A stretch of 5,217 bases of DNA from contig CP070627.1 of the NCBI GenBank assembly GCA_020355945.1, forward strand, positions 8,079,647-8,084,863, read 5' to 3'. A program made the translations under genes and the position numbers. Each line of letters starts with the position of its first letter. Within the stretch, counting starts at the first letter, position 1. A model generated the notes under the pieces. It saw only the letters and a program-made list of their open reading frames with translations, was not told the DNA's origin and searched no databases. Shown here piece by piece: positions 1 through 5,217 of the stretch. The stretch comes from Candidatus Aminicenantota bacterium (GTDB lineage: Bacteria; Acidobacteriota; Aminicenantia; UBA2199).

Positions 1-1
1 G

Positions 2-1198
2 CTGGCTATTTTTGCCGCAAACCCCGAAGAAATCCTGGTGGAAAACAGTTCCTCTTCGGGAAAAATCCGGCTTTACTTAAATAGAGACCGGTTTAAAAAA
101 TCCGCCCCTGTTAACTCTTCCTCAGCAGCAGGCACTGGAATCACTATTATGAGTTCACATCGGGATGTTAACCGTGAAAAGCAGTTATTAGAGGTTTTTT
201 GTCGTTCGGTTTCCCGGGAGGTTCGACTGAACAACCGTTCTATTGGAGGTCAATCGTTTTTATTCGGTCAAATGGCAGCGATTAAGTTATTACCTTCAAA
301 ACATGCCGGTGTATTTTTAGGGCAGATCGGGATTCCTCAAACCGGTGAGAATTGTCATTTCCGGTTTTTGGACCAGGGTATTCCCTGGCACCATTTTACT
401 TTGCCCCCTCAGAAGGGGTTTATTTTTGACGCGGCTGTTGAGACGGTTGGAGAGGTGACCGGGGAATTGATCGATCACCTGTGTCAATATGCTCATCGTC
501 TTTACCAATGGCTTTGCCAGCGATATACTACTGCCTCTCCTGTTATCCGGGACCGCATTGAGGAATTACTTTTTACCCACTGTCGCCTGAGCGGTGATGA
601 GTCTTTTGTTCTTCAATTTGCTCCCTTCAAGATTTTCAATTCGCGGCGTTCCCTTAACCTCAGCCAGATCAGGGTAAAAGCAGCCGCGGGTTCCCTTTAT
701 GCTGTTCCTGTGACAAAGGATCGTTTGCGTTACAATACCGCCCACAAAACCGTTCTCTCCTTAACCCGTGAACAAGCAGATTTTCTCATTAACCACTTAC
801 ACATTCCTATTACTTTTCTTAACCCTGGTGCCTACCGGGAGAATCCTCTTCCTAAGATCTGGTATACCTGGAAAAAAAGAATTAAACGCTTCATTGTTTA
901 CCTGTTACCTGCTCCTAAAAAGGTTCTTAAGACCGATCAGCTCACTAAATCCGAAGAATTGTTTATTGTTACTCTCCTTCGATATCTTTCCCGACAGGGA
1001 GAGCTTAGGGGGTCTCATGATGCTGAGCCACAAGTACTGCTGATTCCTTCTCGGGGGCCGTTTCCATCTATTCCGTTGAAGAGAAATAAAAAGGAGTTAC
1101 TCATCAGGCGCGATCATCCCGTTGTAAAGAAAGCCATCCGCGCGGTTCAAACCGATCCCCGGAATATTGAGATTTTTGTTCCTTTACTTATTTATTAA
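2..1198 (+). CDS. C-terminal part of a possible HSP90/GHKL-like ATPase (5' partial)
   Basis: The frame is open from the left edge to a TAA at 1196-1198, giving 398 visible residues. The GTG at 38 is in frame but has no ribosome binding site, so the real start is almost certainly upstream of the window. Near the N-terminus is a GTGITI strand (about residues 44-49), followed by a basic amphipathic helix and a short hairpin (EVRLNNRSI). This order resembles the last strand of a GHKL/HSP90 ATP-binding fold and the linker after it. If so, the nucleotide-binding N, G1 and G2 boxes lie off the edge. Further on are GVFLGQIGIP (about 103-112), DQGIPW (124-129) and FDAAVE (142-147), then a helical segment, a basic patch (WKKRIKRF) and a mixed C-terminal domain. 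No signal peptide or membrane span is visible. The coding nature is secure because of the long open frame and protein-like composition. The family call is inference from one motif and the fold order, and an unrelated hypothetical protein is possible. Confidence 0.75.
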   Translation: MAIFAANPEEILVENSSSSGKIRLYLNRDRFKKSAPVNSSSAAGTGITIMSSHRDVNREKQLLEVFCRSVSREVRLNNRSIGGQSFLFGQMAAIKLLPSKHAGVFLGQIGIPQTGENCHFRFLDQGIPWHHFTLPPQKGFIFDAAVETVGEVTGELIDHLCQYAHRLYQWLCQRYTTASPVIRDRIEELLFTHCRLSGDESFVLQFAPFKIFNSRRSLNLSQIRVKAAAGSLYAVPVTKDRLRYNTAHKTVLSLTREQADFLINHLHIPITFLNPGAYRENPLPKIWYTWKKRIKRFIVYLLPAPKKVLKTDQLTKSEELFIVTLLRYLSRQGELRGSHDAEPQVLLIPSRGPFPSIPLKRNKKELLIRRDHPVVKKAIRAVQTDPRNIEIFVPLLIY

Positions 1199-1211
1199 TT
1201 GCCTCCGGCAG

Positions 1212-1247
1212 CCAGGGGGGCTCTTTTCGAGAAAACCGCCCCCCTGG
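1212..1247 (+). terminator. GC-rich hairpin downstream of the left-edge gene, possible terminator or REP-like element
   Basis: The arms ccaggggggc (1212-1221) and gcccccctgg (1238-1247) are perfectly complementary over 10 bp. Inside them a 2-nt mismatch is followed by four more A-T pairs (1224-1227 with 1232-1235) closing a four-base loop. The hairpin starts 14 bp after the TAA at 1196-1198. A five-T run follows only at 1263-1267, 15 bp past the stem, so it is not a textbook intrinsic terminator. The preceding gcctccggc (1201-1209) and trailing C-run look like GC-rich intergenic hairpin elements that are often repeated in a genome. A terminator or mRNA 3'-stabilising role is inferred from position and stem strength. 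Confidence 0.55.
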
Positions 1248-1270
1248 ACCCCCCGCAAAAGCTTTTTATT

Positions 1271-1327
1271 AAAGGCGGTCATAGTTTGCAACCTGAAAGA
1301 ATCTTTATGCAAACCATGACCGCCTTT
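1271..1327. repeat. 57-bp near-perfect palindrome (20-bp inverted repeat, 17-nt centre)
   Basis: The left arm 1271-1290 and the right arm 1308-1327 are reverse complements at 19 of 20 positions. The one difference gives an A-C mismatch in a plus-strand RNA but a G-U wobble in a minus-strand RNA, so the stem is fully paired only in the minus transcript. The 17-nt centre contains its own small inverted repeat (aaaga, 1296-1300, against tcttt, 1302-1306). No flanking target-site duplication is evident. It sits between two gene 3' ends. Candidate roles are a structured 3' element, a bidirectional transcription barrier, or a small non-autonomous palindromic repeat. The sequence alone does not separate these. 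Confidence 0.7.
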
Positions 1328-1465
1328 AGTTCGTTTAAGGTAAGAGGGTTAAAAAAATATTGAAGGCTTCGATACCCGGCGTGCAGGCAATTTTCACCAA
1401 TTAAATGAAATTCGACATTTTGATGCATTTGCTGCCGGTTCGGTTCATCTAAAGAAGCCTTCACG

Positions 1466-1480
1466 AGGCCCGAAGGGCCT
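1466..1480 (-). repeat. Short hairpin downstream of mltD (AGGCCC/GGGCCT)
   Basis: A perfect 6-bp stem, aggccc (1466-1471) against gggcct (1475-1480), closes a three-base loop (GAA on the plus strand, UUC in a minus-strand RNA). It lies 24-38 bp beyond the mltD stop codon. There is no U-tract after it in the mltD direction, so it is unlikely to be a classic intrinsic terminator alone. Together with the adjoining hairpin it could mark or protect the mltD mRNA 3' end. Confidence 0.45.
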
Positions 1481-1488
1481 TATAGGTC

Positions 1489-1503
1489 CCCCATGCCATG
1501 GGG
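1489..1503 (-). repeat. Palindrome touching the mltD stop codon (CCCCATG-C-CATGGGG)
   Basis: The arms ccccatg (1489-1495) and catgggg (1497-1503) are perfectly complementary around a single centre base. As RNA the inner bases would be loop, leaving about six pairs. It directly abuts the mltD TAA (1504-1506), so it would form as soon as the end of the coding region is transcribed. No T-run follows in the mltD direction. A role in transcript termination or stability is inferred only from location. Confidence 0.45.
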
Positions 1504-3150
1504 TTAAAAATAATAAATTTTTAGTCTCTGTCCTGGTCTTAAGCGGGAGTTGGTGACCAGACCATTGAGGGAGAGCACATATTCTACCCTGAGTCCATAC
1601 TTTTTGGCAATCTTAAAGGCACTTTCTCCCCGTTTTACAATATGGGTGACCACTTTACGCGGCGGTTCTTCCAGGTAAAGGGCCAACTTCTGCTTCGGGT
1701 AGATGCGCGTTCGCCTTAACCGGTTCCATGTCATGATATCCCGTGCGCTTACTCCTTTAAAAAACAGGGCAATCCGCGCCAGGGAATCGGTATAATTGAC
1801 GGTATAAATTAATTTGTAGCCTTTGGATTTGGTTATACTTGCACGGGTACCGGAAGAGTAAATTTTCAATTTCTGCCCGGGGTAAATACGATTAGAACGA
1901 AGGTTATTCCATCTTTTTAGATTTCTTAGCCCGACATTGTACCGTCTGGCAATCCCGTATAACGTATCTCCCCGTTTCACTTTATAGAGCAGCGAAGAAC
2001 TGGTTGTACCGGTTTTTTTCTTTGCAGGGGGTTGGGCTGTTTTGGTTTCTACTTTTTTTAGTTCAATGACTTCTGTTTTTACCGGTGGTTTAGTGGCTTC
2101 CTCCCCCAGGTTGTCTTTGGTGCTGGAATGGTGAAGCGTGCTTATAACTTCCAGGTCTTCCTCCTCAACTGTTTTCACTTCTTCCGGTTCCAGGAAGACC
2201 ACATGAGAAGCTGCAGCATATTTTTCAGGATTTTTAGCCATTAAAATGACTGCCAGGAACTGGGGGATATATTCATCCGTCTCACTTTTCAGTAAGTCCT
2301 TTTTTACCAATGTCCAGAAGGAGCGTTCGGTATAGGAAATTTGTCTTAGTGCATTAAGTATTTTGCCTTCTCCTGCATTAAAGGCGCAGATTCCCAGCAA
2401 AGGGTCTTCCAGTCCGAACATGGCCAGCAGGTCATTGAGATACTCCGCGGCAGCGTATGTGGATTTGATGGGGTCCTGACGGTCGTCTTTCACTCGCGTC
2501 ACTTTAAGTCCGTACATCCGGGCTGTTCCCTTCATGAATTGCCACATGCCCACAGCACCGGCACGGGACCGGGCATTGGGATTGAATCCCGATTCAATCA
2601 CCGGCAGGTAGGCCAATGACAAAGGAAGATGTTTTTCCTGCAATATCCGTTTAATCATAGGTAGGTACTGGCTGCCGCGGCTCATGGTCCTTAAATAAAA
2701 CCGCGAACCTTTCTCATCTTTGGAAAAATAACCAATATAATAAGACACCCGTTTTTTAAAATTCAGGGGAACATCAATATCACCGGAATAGCCAAACTCC
2801 TTGAAAATACTCGTGATACCGGAAGTTATTCCATCCGTTATCTTTTTGATTTCCAGGGTATCAGCAGTTTGTATCTCAGTGGGTTTTTTCTCTGGTTCAA
2901 TTACCGGGATCACTTCTTCTATGGGCTTTACTTCCGTAGGTTCCGTAGGTTTTTGCTGGTATTCCTTTCCCTCCGCTGCTTCTTTCCCTGGGGCTTCGGT
3001 GGTTTCTTCTTCAATGTGTTGGGGAGGTTGCGAGGCCTCTTCCGTTTCTGTTGGTGCTGGGGGTTCTACCGGTTCGGTTTTTGGTTTTTGTACCCCGCAG
3101 GAGATAAAAATAAATGCTGCCAACATAAGCAATAAAAAAAATTTCTTCAT
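1504..3150 (-). CDS. mltD: Membrane-bound lytic murein transglycosylase D, SLT domain plus three LysM
   Basis: The gene encodes a 548-aa envelope enzyme expected to cleave the MurNAc-GlcNAc glycosidic bond of peptidoglycan with formation of 1,6-anhydro-MurNAc. Residues 1-18 form a lipoprotein signal peptide (KK, then a Leu/Phe-rich core, lipobox FISC with Cys18 to be lipidated). Residues about 22-95 are a Pro/Glu/Thr-rich spacer. The catalytic domain spans about 166-290: IESGFNP with the expected catalytic Glu186, GAVGMWQF (198-205), a DRQDPIKST segment, and AFNAGEGKI (256-264). These are the ordered motifs of the MltD branch of SLT enzymes. A second charged linker (about 320-385) leads to three LysM domains at about 389-431, 448-492 and 503-546, which bind glycan. 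The first and third carry VKRGD/VKRGE starts. The second is divergent (VNYTDS). The ATG at 3148-3150 is supported by an AAGGTG ribosome binding site (3156-3161) and by the signal peptide starting there. The gene is monocistronic as seen, is divergent from the neighbour at 3368, and is complete. The MltD-type assignment is strong; numbering of paralogues is not resolvable here. Confidence 0.95.
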   Translation of the reverse strand: MKKFFLLLMLAAFIFISCGVQKPKTEPVEPPAPTETEEASQPPQHIEEETTEAPGKEAAEGKEYQQKPTEPTEVKPIEEVIPVIEPEKKPTEIQTADTLEIKKITDGITSGITSIFKEFGYSGDIDVPLNFKKRVSYYIGYFSKDEKGSRFYLRTMSRGSQYLPMIKRILQEKHLPLSLAYLPVIESGFNPNARSRAGAVGMWQFMKGTARMYGLKVTRVKDDRQDPIKSTYAAAEYLNDLLAMFGLEDPLLGICAFNAGEGKILNALRQISYTERSFWTLVKKDLLKSETDEYIPQFLAVILMAKNPEKYAAASHVVFLEPEEVKTVEEEDLEVISTLHHSSTKDNLGEEATKPPVKTEVIELKKVETKTAQPPAKKKTGTTSSSLLYKVKRGDTLYGIARRYNVGLRNLKRWNNLRSNRIYPGQKLKIYSSGTRASITKSKGYKLIYTVNYTDSLARIALFFKGVSARDIMTWNRLRRTRIYPKQKLALYLEEPPRKVVTHIVKRGESAFKIAKKYGLRVEYVLSLNGLVTNSRLRPGQRLKIYYF

Positions 3151-3155
3151 TTTTT

Positions 3156-3161
3156 CACCTT
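3156..3161 (-). promoter_or_regulatory. Ribosome binding site of mltD
   Basis: AAGGTG on the minus strand lies five bases before the ATG at 3150-3148. It fixes the start that also yields the lipoprotein signal peptide. Confidence 0.7.
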
Positions 3162-3192
3162 ACTTGCCTGTAAATAAAATATATTAAAGGAT

Positions 3193-3221
3193 AGTATAAA
3201 CGAATTAGAAAAATCTTTCAA
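3193..3221 (-). promoter_or_regulatory. Sigma70-type promoter for mltD
   Basis: On the minus strand a -35 box TTGAAA (3221-3216) and a -10 box TATACT (3198-3193) are separated by exactly 17 bp. Each box differs from consensus by one or two bases. Transcription would start near 3186, giving a leader of about 36 nt before the ATG at 3150. The AT-rich stretch around the -10 fits promoter melting. This is the best promoter match in the window. Confidence 0.65.
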
Positions 3222-3238
3222 GACTGTCTCCTTTTTTG

Positions 3239-3268
3239 TTCGTGTACCTTCGTGTAACTTTGTGGCTA
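3239..3268 (+). repeat. Three degenerate 10-bp tandem units (TTCGTGTAcC)
   Basis: The units are ttcgtgtacc (3239-3248), ttcgtgtaac (3249-3258) and the decayed tttgtggcta (3259-3268). The first two differ at one base. The array lies in the divergent intergenic region between the two promoters, upstream of both. It could be a regulator-binding array or a simple intergenic repeat; sequence alone does not decide. Confidence 0.45.
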
Positions 3269-3300
3269 AAATTAGAATTCCTGGCTTTTATGCGGTTTTT

Positions 3301-3329
3301 TTGCATTTATAACGGGTTTATGTTACTAT
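3301..3329 (+). promoter_or_regulatory. Possible promoter for the membrane protein gene
   Basis: TTGCAT (3301-3306) and TACTAT (3324-3329) are 17 bp apart, and a TG at 3321-3322 gives an extended -10. The -35 box is weak. The predicted start near 3336 would give a leader of about 32 nt to the ATG at 3368. This is weaker than the mltD promoter on the other side of the same intergenic region. Confidence 0.45.
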
Positions 3330-3354
3330 TAAAAGCCAGCAGCAAGAATTGATT

Positions 3355-3360
3355 GAGGAA
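3355..3360 (+). promoter_or_regulatory. Ribosome binding site deciding the start at 3368
   Basis: GAGGAA is followed by seven bases and then ATG. It argues against the upstream in-frame TTG (3353), which overlaps it. Confidence 0.65.
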
Positions 3361-3367
3361 TCATAAA

Positions 3368-3877
3368 ATGACCGTACAGGATTTAATTAATCTACTTAGC
3401 AAACACCAATTGGTACTTATAATCGTGTTTTGTGCCATCCCTTTTGGCGCTTTTTTAAGTGGTTTGCTCCAGGGTGACAGGAACTGCAGCGAATCGAAAA
3501 TAAGATACCTTTATTCGGTTTTGATCTATCTTTCCTGTATTCCTGGGATGTTTTCTGCTGTATTAACGGCCTATTCGCTATTTTTTCTCAGGGCCGACTT
3601 ATTGAAAGTAAATTTTTTGGTATATATTTTGCCGATTATTTCCATGGTGGCCACGCTGATGATCATCAAGAAGAAGAACTCTTTCGATGATATTCCCGGG
3701 TTCGATCGGATACTGGGTTTAATGCTCATGATGGGGACCAGTTTTGTCGTCGCCTTTATTGTCTACAGGACCGTTGTATTTATCGGCTTTGTCGGCAGAC
3801 TGAGCGGTTTACTGGTGGTGGCCCTGGTGGTGTTTATCCTGCTGAAAATCGCCGCCGCTAAAATAGCCAAACGATAA
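3368..3877 (+). CDS. Polytopic membrane protein of unknown function
   Basis: The product is a 169-aa, strongly hydrophobic protein with four, possibly five, membrane spans: about residues 14-36, 47-74, 81-101, 113-139 and 145-163. Short polar links separate them: GDRNCSESKIR, a KKK-containing loop with SFDDIPGFDR (105-114), and a basic C-terminus (KIAAAKIAKR). I recognise no enzyme motif and no transporter signature. The loop plus following helix, FDDIPGFDRILGLM, is the most motif-like piece and could define a family. The ATG at 3368 is chosen over an in-frame TTG at 3353 because GAGGAA (3355-3360) sits seven bases before it as a ribosome binding site, and the TTG would overlap that site. The gene is flanked by a divergent mltD and a convergent GGT, so context gives no functional hint beyond a likely location in the inner membrane. 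The coding call is firm; function is unknown. Confidence 0.85.
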   Translation: MTVQDLINLLSKHQLVLIIVFCAIPFGAFLSGLLQGDRNCSESKIRYLYSVLIYLSCIPGMFSAVLTAYSLFFLRADLLKVNFLVYILPIISMVATLMIIKKKNSFDDIPGFDRILGLMLMMGTSFVVAFIVYRTVVFIGFVGRLSGLLVVALVVFILLKIAAAKIAKR

Positions 3878-4107
3878 CGTATTCATCGACTATCAATTGC
3901 TTTTCAAATATCTCAAGTATTCTTTTGGTTTCCTTCTTGTTATATTCTTAAATTTTTCCCTGTCTCCTTCTTTTTGTAAAATGTCCCAATTGATTTTCTG
4001 ATTTTCTTGCCTGGCACCTTTTTGCCTTTTTCTTCAAATCTTTTCTACTTTTTTTGCCTCAGGCGGAGCCGCGGCGCGAAAACCGTAACATTTTTCATGG
4101 CGAGGGC
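3878..4107. other. Convergent intergenic region, T-rich on the plus strand
   Basis: This 230-bp stretch lies between the 3' ends of the membrane protein gene and the GGT gene. It is strongly T-rich on the plus strand from about 3900 to 4055. Positions 4054-4085 are a GC-rich patch (gcctcaggcggagccgcggc and following bases) with only short self-complementary pieces. I found no clear intrinsic terminator for either gene. The possible coding remnant at 3893-4033 is listed separately. Confidence 0.6.
3893..4033 (-). pseudogene. Possible C-terminal remnant of a lost gene
   Basis: A 46-codon minus-strand frame runs from just after a TGA (4036-4034) to a TGA at 3895-3893 and has no ATG, GTG or TTG start. 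Its translation reads like a natural protein end: a charged stretch, INWDILQKEGD, then an amphipathic helix KFKNITRRKPKEYLRYLKSN. The regular spacing of W, I, L, F, I, Y and L among charged residues is more protein-like than the overlapping frames. It follows the GGT gene on the same strand. I could not name a family. It may be a decayed or frameshifted coding remnant, or chance in an A-rich strand. Confidence 0.3.
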
Positions 4108-5217
4108 TTAGTAACCTGCGGCAACGCCGTTAAGCATCAGGGGTACACCGCCTTTGAGATTCCCGGTTCCAGGATCGATTTTGATCCCTATCCAGCATCC
4201 CAATTGAAGCCACTGCTTTTCCGCAGGGAGGACTTTTATTTCCTGGCCCATGGCCCGGACTGCTTCGAGGATTTCTTCCGCAAATACCCCTTCTCCTACA
4301 GTTTGTTTGTTGTATTCAGAGGGATGCAGTGCCGGGGAAAAGAAGCAAGGCATCTCTACTGCTTTTTGTGGGTCCATATCAAAATCCAGGACATTGATGA
4401 CACACTGGAGTGTGGCGATATGTATAGACCCGATGCCGCTTGTGCCTAAAAAGGGCTTTCCTTTTTTTAAGACAATCACCTGGTTAGTGGAATCAGGAAC
4501 CCGGGCTCCCGGATCCACCTTAGCTAGAAACTCTTGATAGCTTGAAGCCGTATCGGAAATAGATACACCATCCACCATCAAGCCAAATCCAAAATACGAA
4601 CTGTTAATCGAATGGACAACCGCTGCTATATTTCCCTCTTCATCCACGGCTACTACAGCATCGGAATGACCGGACTTTTCCTGGGCTGCGACTTTCTTTT
4701 CCCTGGTTTTCTCGATATCCTTTAGGATTGCTTCATCAAAAGGTGAACTTTCCTTTAATGCCAGATAAACTTCCTTTTTGAAATCATTCCAGGAAGGCTC
4801 CTGCATTTTTTCCCAGATCAGTTGGGCTGTTGGTTTGCTCATCAAAGACTGGTGTGAAAAGTCATTGATGCCAAAGTACTTGCTGAAAATCTCGTGGAGG
4901 TTCCTGTATTCCAGTCCGGGATAAAAAAATAATTCAGCCACCCGGGCGATCTGGATGAATTGGTATAATGCTTTAGCATAGCGGGTGTAATGGGGGTACT
5001 TTCTCAAGTCAGCCAGGTACAACAGGTTAAATGCCCCAACCATGGAAGCACCGGCAAACCCGGGAAGTCCCACGGAATAGATATCATATTCCCGGTAAGT
5101 GGTATGAGCGGGTTCCGACCATATCACCTTGTAATCCTTAAGGTCTTTTAAGGTCATCTTACCTCCCTGTTTGCGCACGGCTTGGACAAATTTTTTCGCC
5201 CATTCTCCCCGGTACAT
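4108..5217 (-). CDS. Gamma-glutamyltransferase-like Ntn-hydrolase (5' partial)
   Basis: The C-terminal 369 residues are visible; about 200 more should lie off the right edge, since GGTs are usually about 540-580 aa. The Met at the edge aligns with the Phe of the family's internal FYKG segment, so it is not a start. MYRGEWAKKF, GGKMTLKDLKDY and SVGLPGFAG match the large subunit. GHSDAVVAVDEEGNIAAV (183-200 of the fragment) matches the junction where GGTs self-cleave and expose the catalytic N-terminal Thr. Here that position is Ser185 (TCC at 4663-4665), leaving a small subunit of 185 residues, close to the family norm. VPDSTNQVIVL (240-250) corresponds to the Ser-Ser substrate loop. TSGIGSIHIATLQCVINVLDF corresponds to the GSPGGSRI region but has Ile-Gly in place of Gly-Gly. 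MDPQKAVEMP is the usual following helix. The family hydrolyses or transfers gamma-glutamyl groups, usually in the periplasm. The departures suggest a divergent subgroup, so glutathione as substrate is not assured. Family membership is strong. Confidence 0.9.
   Translation of the reverse strand: MYRGEWAKKFVQAVRKQGGKMTLKDLKDYKVIWSEPAHTTYREYDIYSVGLPGFAGASMVGAFNLLYLADLRKYPHYTRYAKALYQFIQIARVAELFFYPGLEYRNLHEIFSKYFGINDFSHQSLMSKPTAQLIWEKMQEPSWNDFKKEVYLALKESSPFDEAILKDIEKTREKKVAAQEKSGHSDAVVAVDEEGNIAAVVHSINSSYFGFGLMVDGVSISDTASSYQEFLAKVDPGARVPDSTNQVIVLKKGKPFLGTSGIGSIHIATLQCVINVLDFDMDPQKAVEMPCFFSPALHPSEYNKQTVGEGVFAEEILEAVRAMGQEIKVLPAEKQWLQLGCWIGIKIDPGTGNLKGGVPLMLNGVAAGY

Larger units (their letters stand above)
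1199..1503. other. Intergenic region with clustered inverted repeats
   Basis: This 305-bp stretch separates the 3' end of the left-edge gene (+) from the 3' end of mltD (-), so it lies between convergent genes and needs no promoter. It contains four separate inverted repeats, listed individually. Between them, about 1331-1460 is plain moderate-GC sequence. A 61-codon open frame starting at a GTG (1464 down to 1279, minus strand) crosses it. That frame has no ribosome binding site, and its 3' end is built from the palindrome arm, so I do not call it a gene. No poly-T tract follows the mltD-side hairpins. Confidence 0.7.

Noticed and set aside
317..1043. Small open frames overlapping the left-edge gene (317-508 minus, 768-1043 plus)
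   Set aside because: They lie inside a longer, better frame on the plus strand and show no initiation site or recognisable product.
1279..1464. 61-codon minus-strand frame starting with GTG
   Set aside because: It has no ribosome binding site, its last codons are made of the 57-bp palindrome, and the product resembles nothing I know. It could be a decayed fragment, but I cannot support it as a gene.
2801..3187. Plus-strand open frames opposite the 5' end of mltD (also 2869-3135)
   Set aside because: They are antisense to the low-complexity Pro/Glu linker of mltD. Their Ser/Gly/Phe-rich products reflect the reverse complement of that linker, and they lack ribosome binding sites.
3353..3367. 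TTG at 3353 as the start of the membrane protein
   Set aside because: It overlaps the GAGGAA ribosome binding site that serves the ATG at 3368.
4045..4098. 17-codon minus-strand frame just after the GGT stop
   Set aside because: It is too short and has no ribosome binding site; its Arg/Leu-rich product is what the GC-rich patch would give by chance.
4054..4537. Plus-strand open frames opposite the GGT gene
   Set aside because: They are antisense to conserved GGT sequence, with unlikely composition and no initiation signals.
1..5217. CRISPR array, tRNA, rRNA, transposase or phage genes
   Set aside because: I found no regularly spaced repeats, no cloverleaf-like sequence, and no coding frame with such motifs.

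Overview
The window is 5.2 kb of bacterial DNA of moderate GC content (mid-40s per cent by eye). Evidence for a Gram-negative-type (diderm) envelope is a MltD-type lytic transglycosylase lipoprotein and a gamma-glutamyltransferase-like enzyme. The gene content does not fix the phylum. The divergent gamma-glutamyltransferase, the GC-rich intergenic hairpins and the unfamiliar membrane protein would fit an uncultured lineage such as Aminicenantes or another Acidobacteria-like group, but that is only an impression.

Layout. Positions 2-1198 (+) hold the 3' part of a large gene whose start lies off the left edge. It looks like the C-terminal part of an HSP90/GHKL-like ATPase, though the family is uncertain. 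Positions 1199-1503 are a 305-bp non-coding stretch rich in inverted repeats: a GC-rich hairpin (1212-1247), a 57-bp near-palindrome (1271-1327), and two short hairpins against the end of the next gene (1466-1480, 1489-1503). Positions 1504-3150 (-) encode a complete lipoprotein with an SLT/MltD catalytic domain and three C-terminal LysM domains. Positions 3151-3367 form a divergent promoter region with a strong sigma70-type promoter for mltD and a weaker extended -10 promoter for the gene on the other side. Positions 3368-3874 (stop codon to 3877, +) encode a 169-aa polytopic membrane protein of unknown function. Positions 3878-4107 are a convergent intergenic stretch with a possible minus-strand coding remnant and a short GC-rich patch. 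Positions 4108-5217 (-) hold the C-terminal 369 residues of a gamma-glutamyltransferase-like Ntn-hydrolase whose start lies off the right edge.

How the genes relate. No operon is visible: neighbouring genes are divergent or convergent. MltD (peptidoglycan cleavage) and GGT (glutathione or gamma-glutamyl peptide breakdown, usually periplasmic) are both envelope-associated housekeeping functions, but nothing links them as one system. I see no defence island, phage, insertion sequence, CRISPR, tRNA or rRNA. The points most worth a second look are the altered active-site residues of the GGT, the cluster of palindromes at 1199-1503, and the unassigned ATPase-like fragment at the left edge. I do not see convincing evidence of a new multi-gene system here.
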